Made by a program: the position numbers and the translations under genes. A stretch of 14,748 nucleotides of DNA from Oscillospiraceae bacterium (lineage in GTDB: Bacteria > Bacillota_A > Clostridia > Oscillospirales > CAG-272), in contig SVSF01000041.1 of assembly GCA_015064425.1 (NCBI GenBank), positions 1 through 14,748 of the forward strand. Direction: 5' to 3'. Under the pieces are notes generated by a model. That model was not told the origin of the DNA. It saw only the letters and a program-made list of their open reading frames with translations, and made no database searches. This document shows, one piece after another, positions 14,716-14,748 of this stretch (within the stretch, counting starts at the first letter, position 1; each line of letters begins with the position of its first letter).

Positions 14716-14748
14716 AGATTTGTTCGTCGAAAATTTCTTTTCCGAAAA

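Noticed and set aside
14723..14731. TTCGTCGAA upstream of serS as a Spo0A box
   Set aside because: One mismatch at a core position, at the window edge and before a housekeeping gene. No promoter context is visible.
14703..14748. T-box riboswitch leader for serS
   Set aside because: Only 46 nt upstream are present, too few to show a T-box sequence or specifier loop.

Overview
This window looks like chromosomal DNA from an endospore-forming member of the Clostridia (Firmicutes). The evidence is a full-length spoIIE with a perfect Spo0A-type box upstream, AGGAG-type ribosome binding sites before most genes, sigma-A promoters of Gram-positive type (several with extended -10), and Gram-positive envelope genes (tagA-like, csaB-like). 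TGA serves as a normal stop. I cannot name the genus; gene order and composition would suit an Oscillospirales or Ruminococcaceae-like lineage, but that is inference. I see no mobile elements, CRISPR arrays, tRNA or rRNA genes.

Region 1 (1-4851, all minus strand) is a housekeeping block. From its promoter next to tagA it reads rnhA (RNase HI), mnmA (tRNA 2-thiouridylase), comM/yifB (AAA+ ATPase), rimO (ribosomal protein S12 methylthiotransferase) and pgsA (phosphatidylglycerophosphate synthase, cut by the window start). A second promoter sits between mnmA and comM. rimO and pgsA overlap by 4 nt (ATGA).

Region 2 (4871-6770, plus strand) is a two-gene unit, a WecG/TagA/CpsF glycosyltransferase and galM. 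It is driven by a strong promoter divergent from the rnhA promoter and closed by a hairpin terminator.

Region 3 (6771-9379, plus strand) is spoIIE with its own regulatory region. It ends in a near-perfect hairpin shared with the convergent gene on its right.

Region 4 (9378-14702, minus strand) reads serS, then an unrecognised two-helix membrane protein, then a membrane-anchored MORN-repeat protein with a disordered Q/N/G/R-rich tail, then a large fusion of a GT4 glycosyltransferase with a CsaB-type polysaccharide pyruvyltransferase. Gaps are short (29, 27 and 64 nt), so this may be one operon, with a hairpin before the last gene.

The most interesting content is in the envelope genes. The TagA-like enzyme and the GT4-CsaB fusion are the enzyme types that make and pyruvylate ManNAc-containing secondary cell wall polymers. 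The MORN protein and the 160-residue membrane protein beside them may be undescribed envelope factors. No gap without a gene exceeds 300 nt; the longest is the 242 nt between galM and spoIIE.
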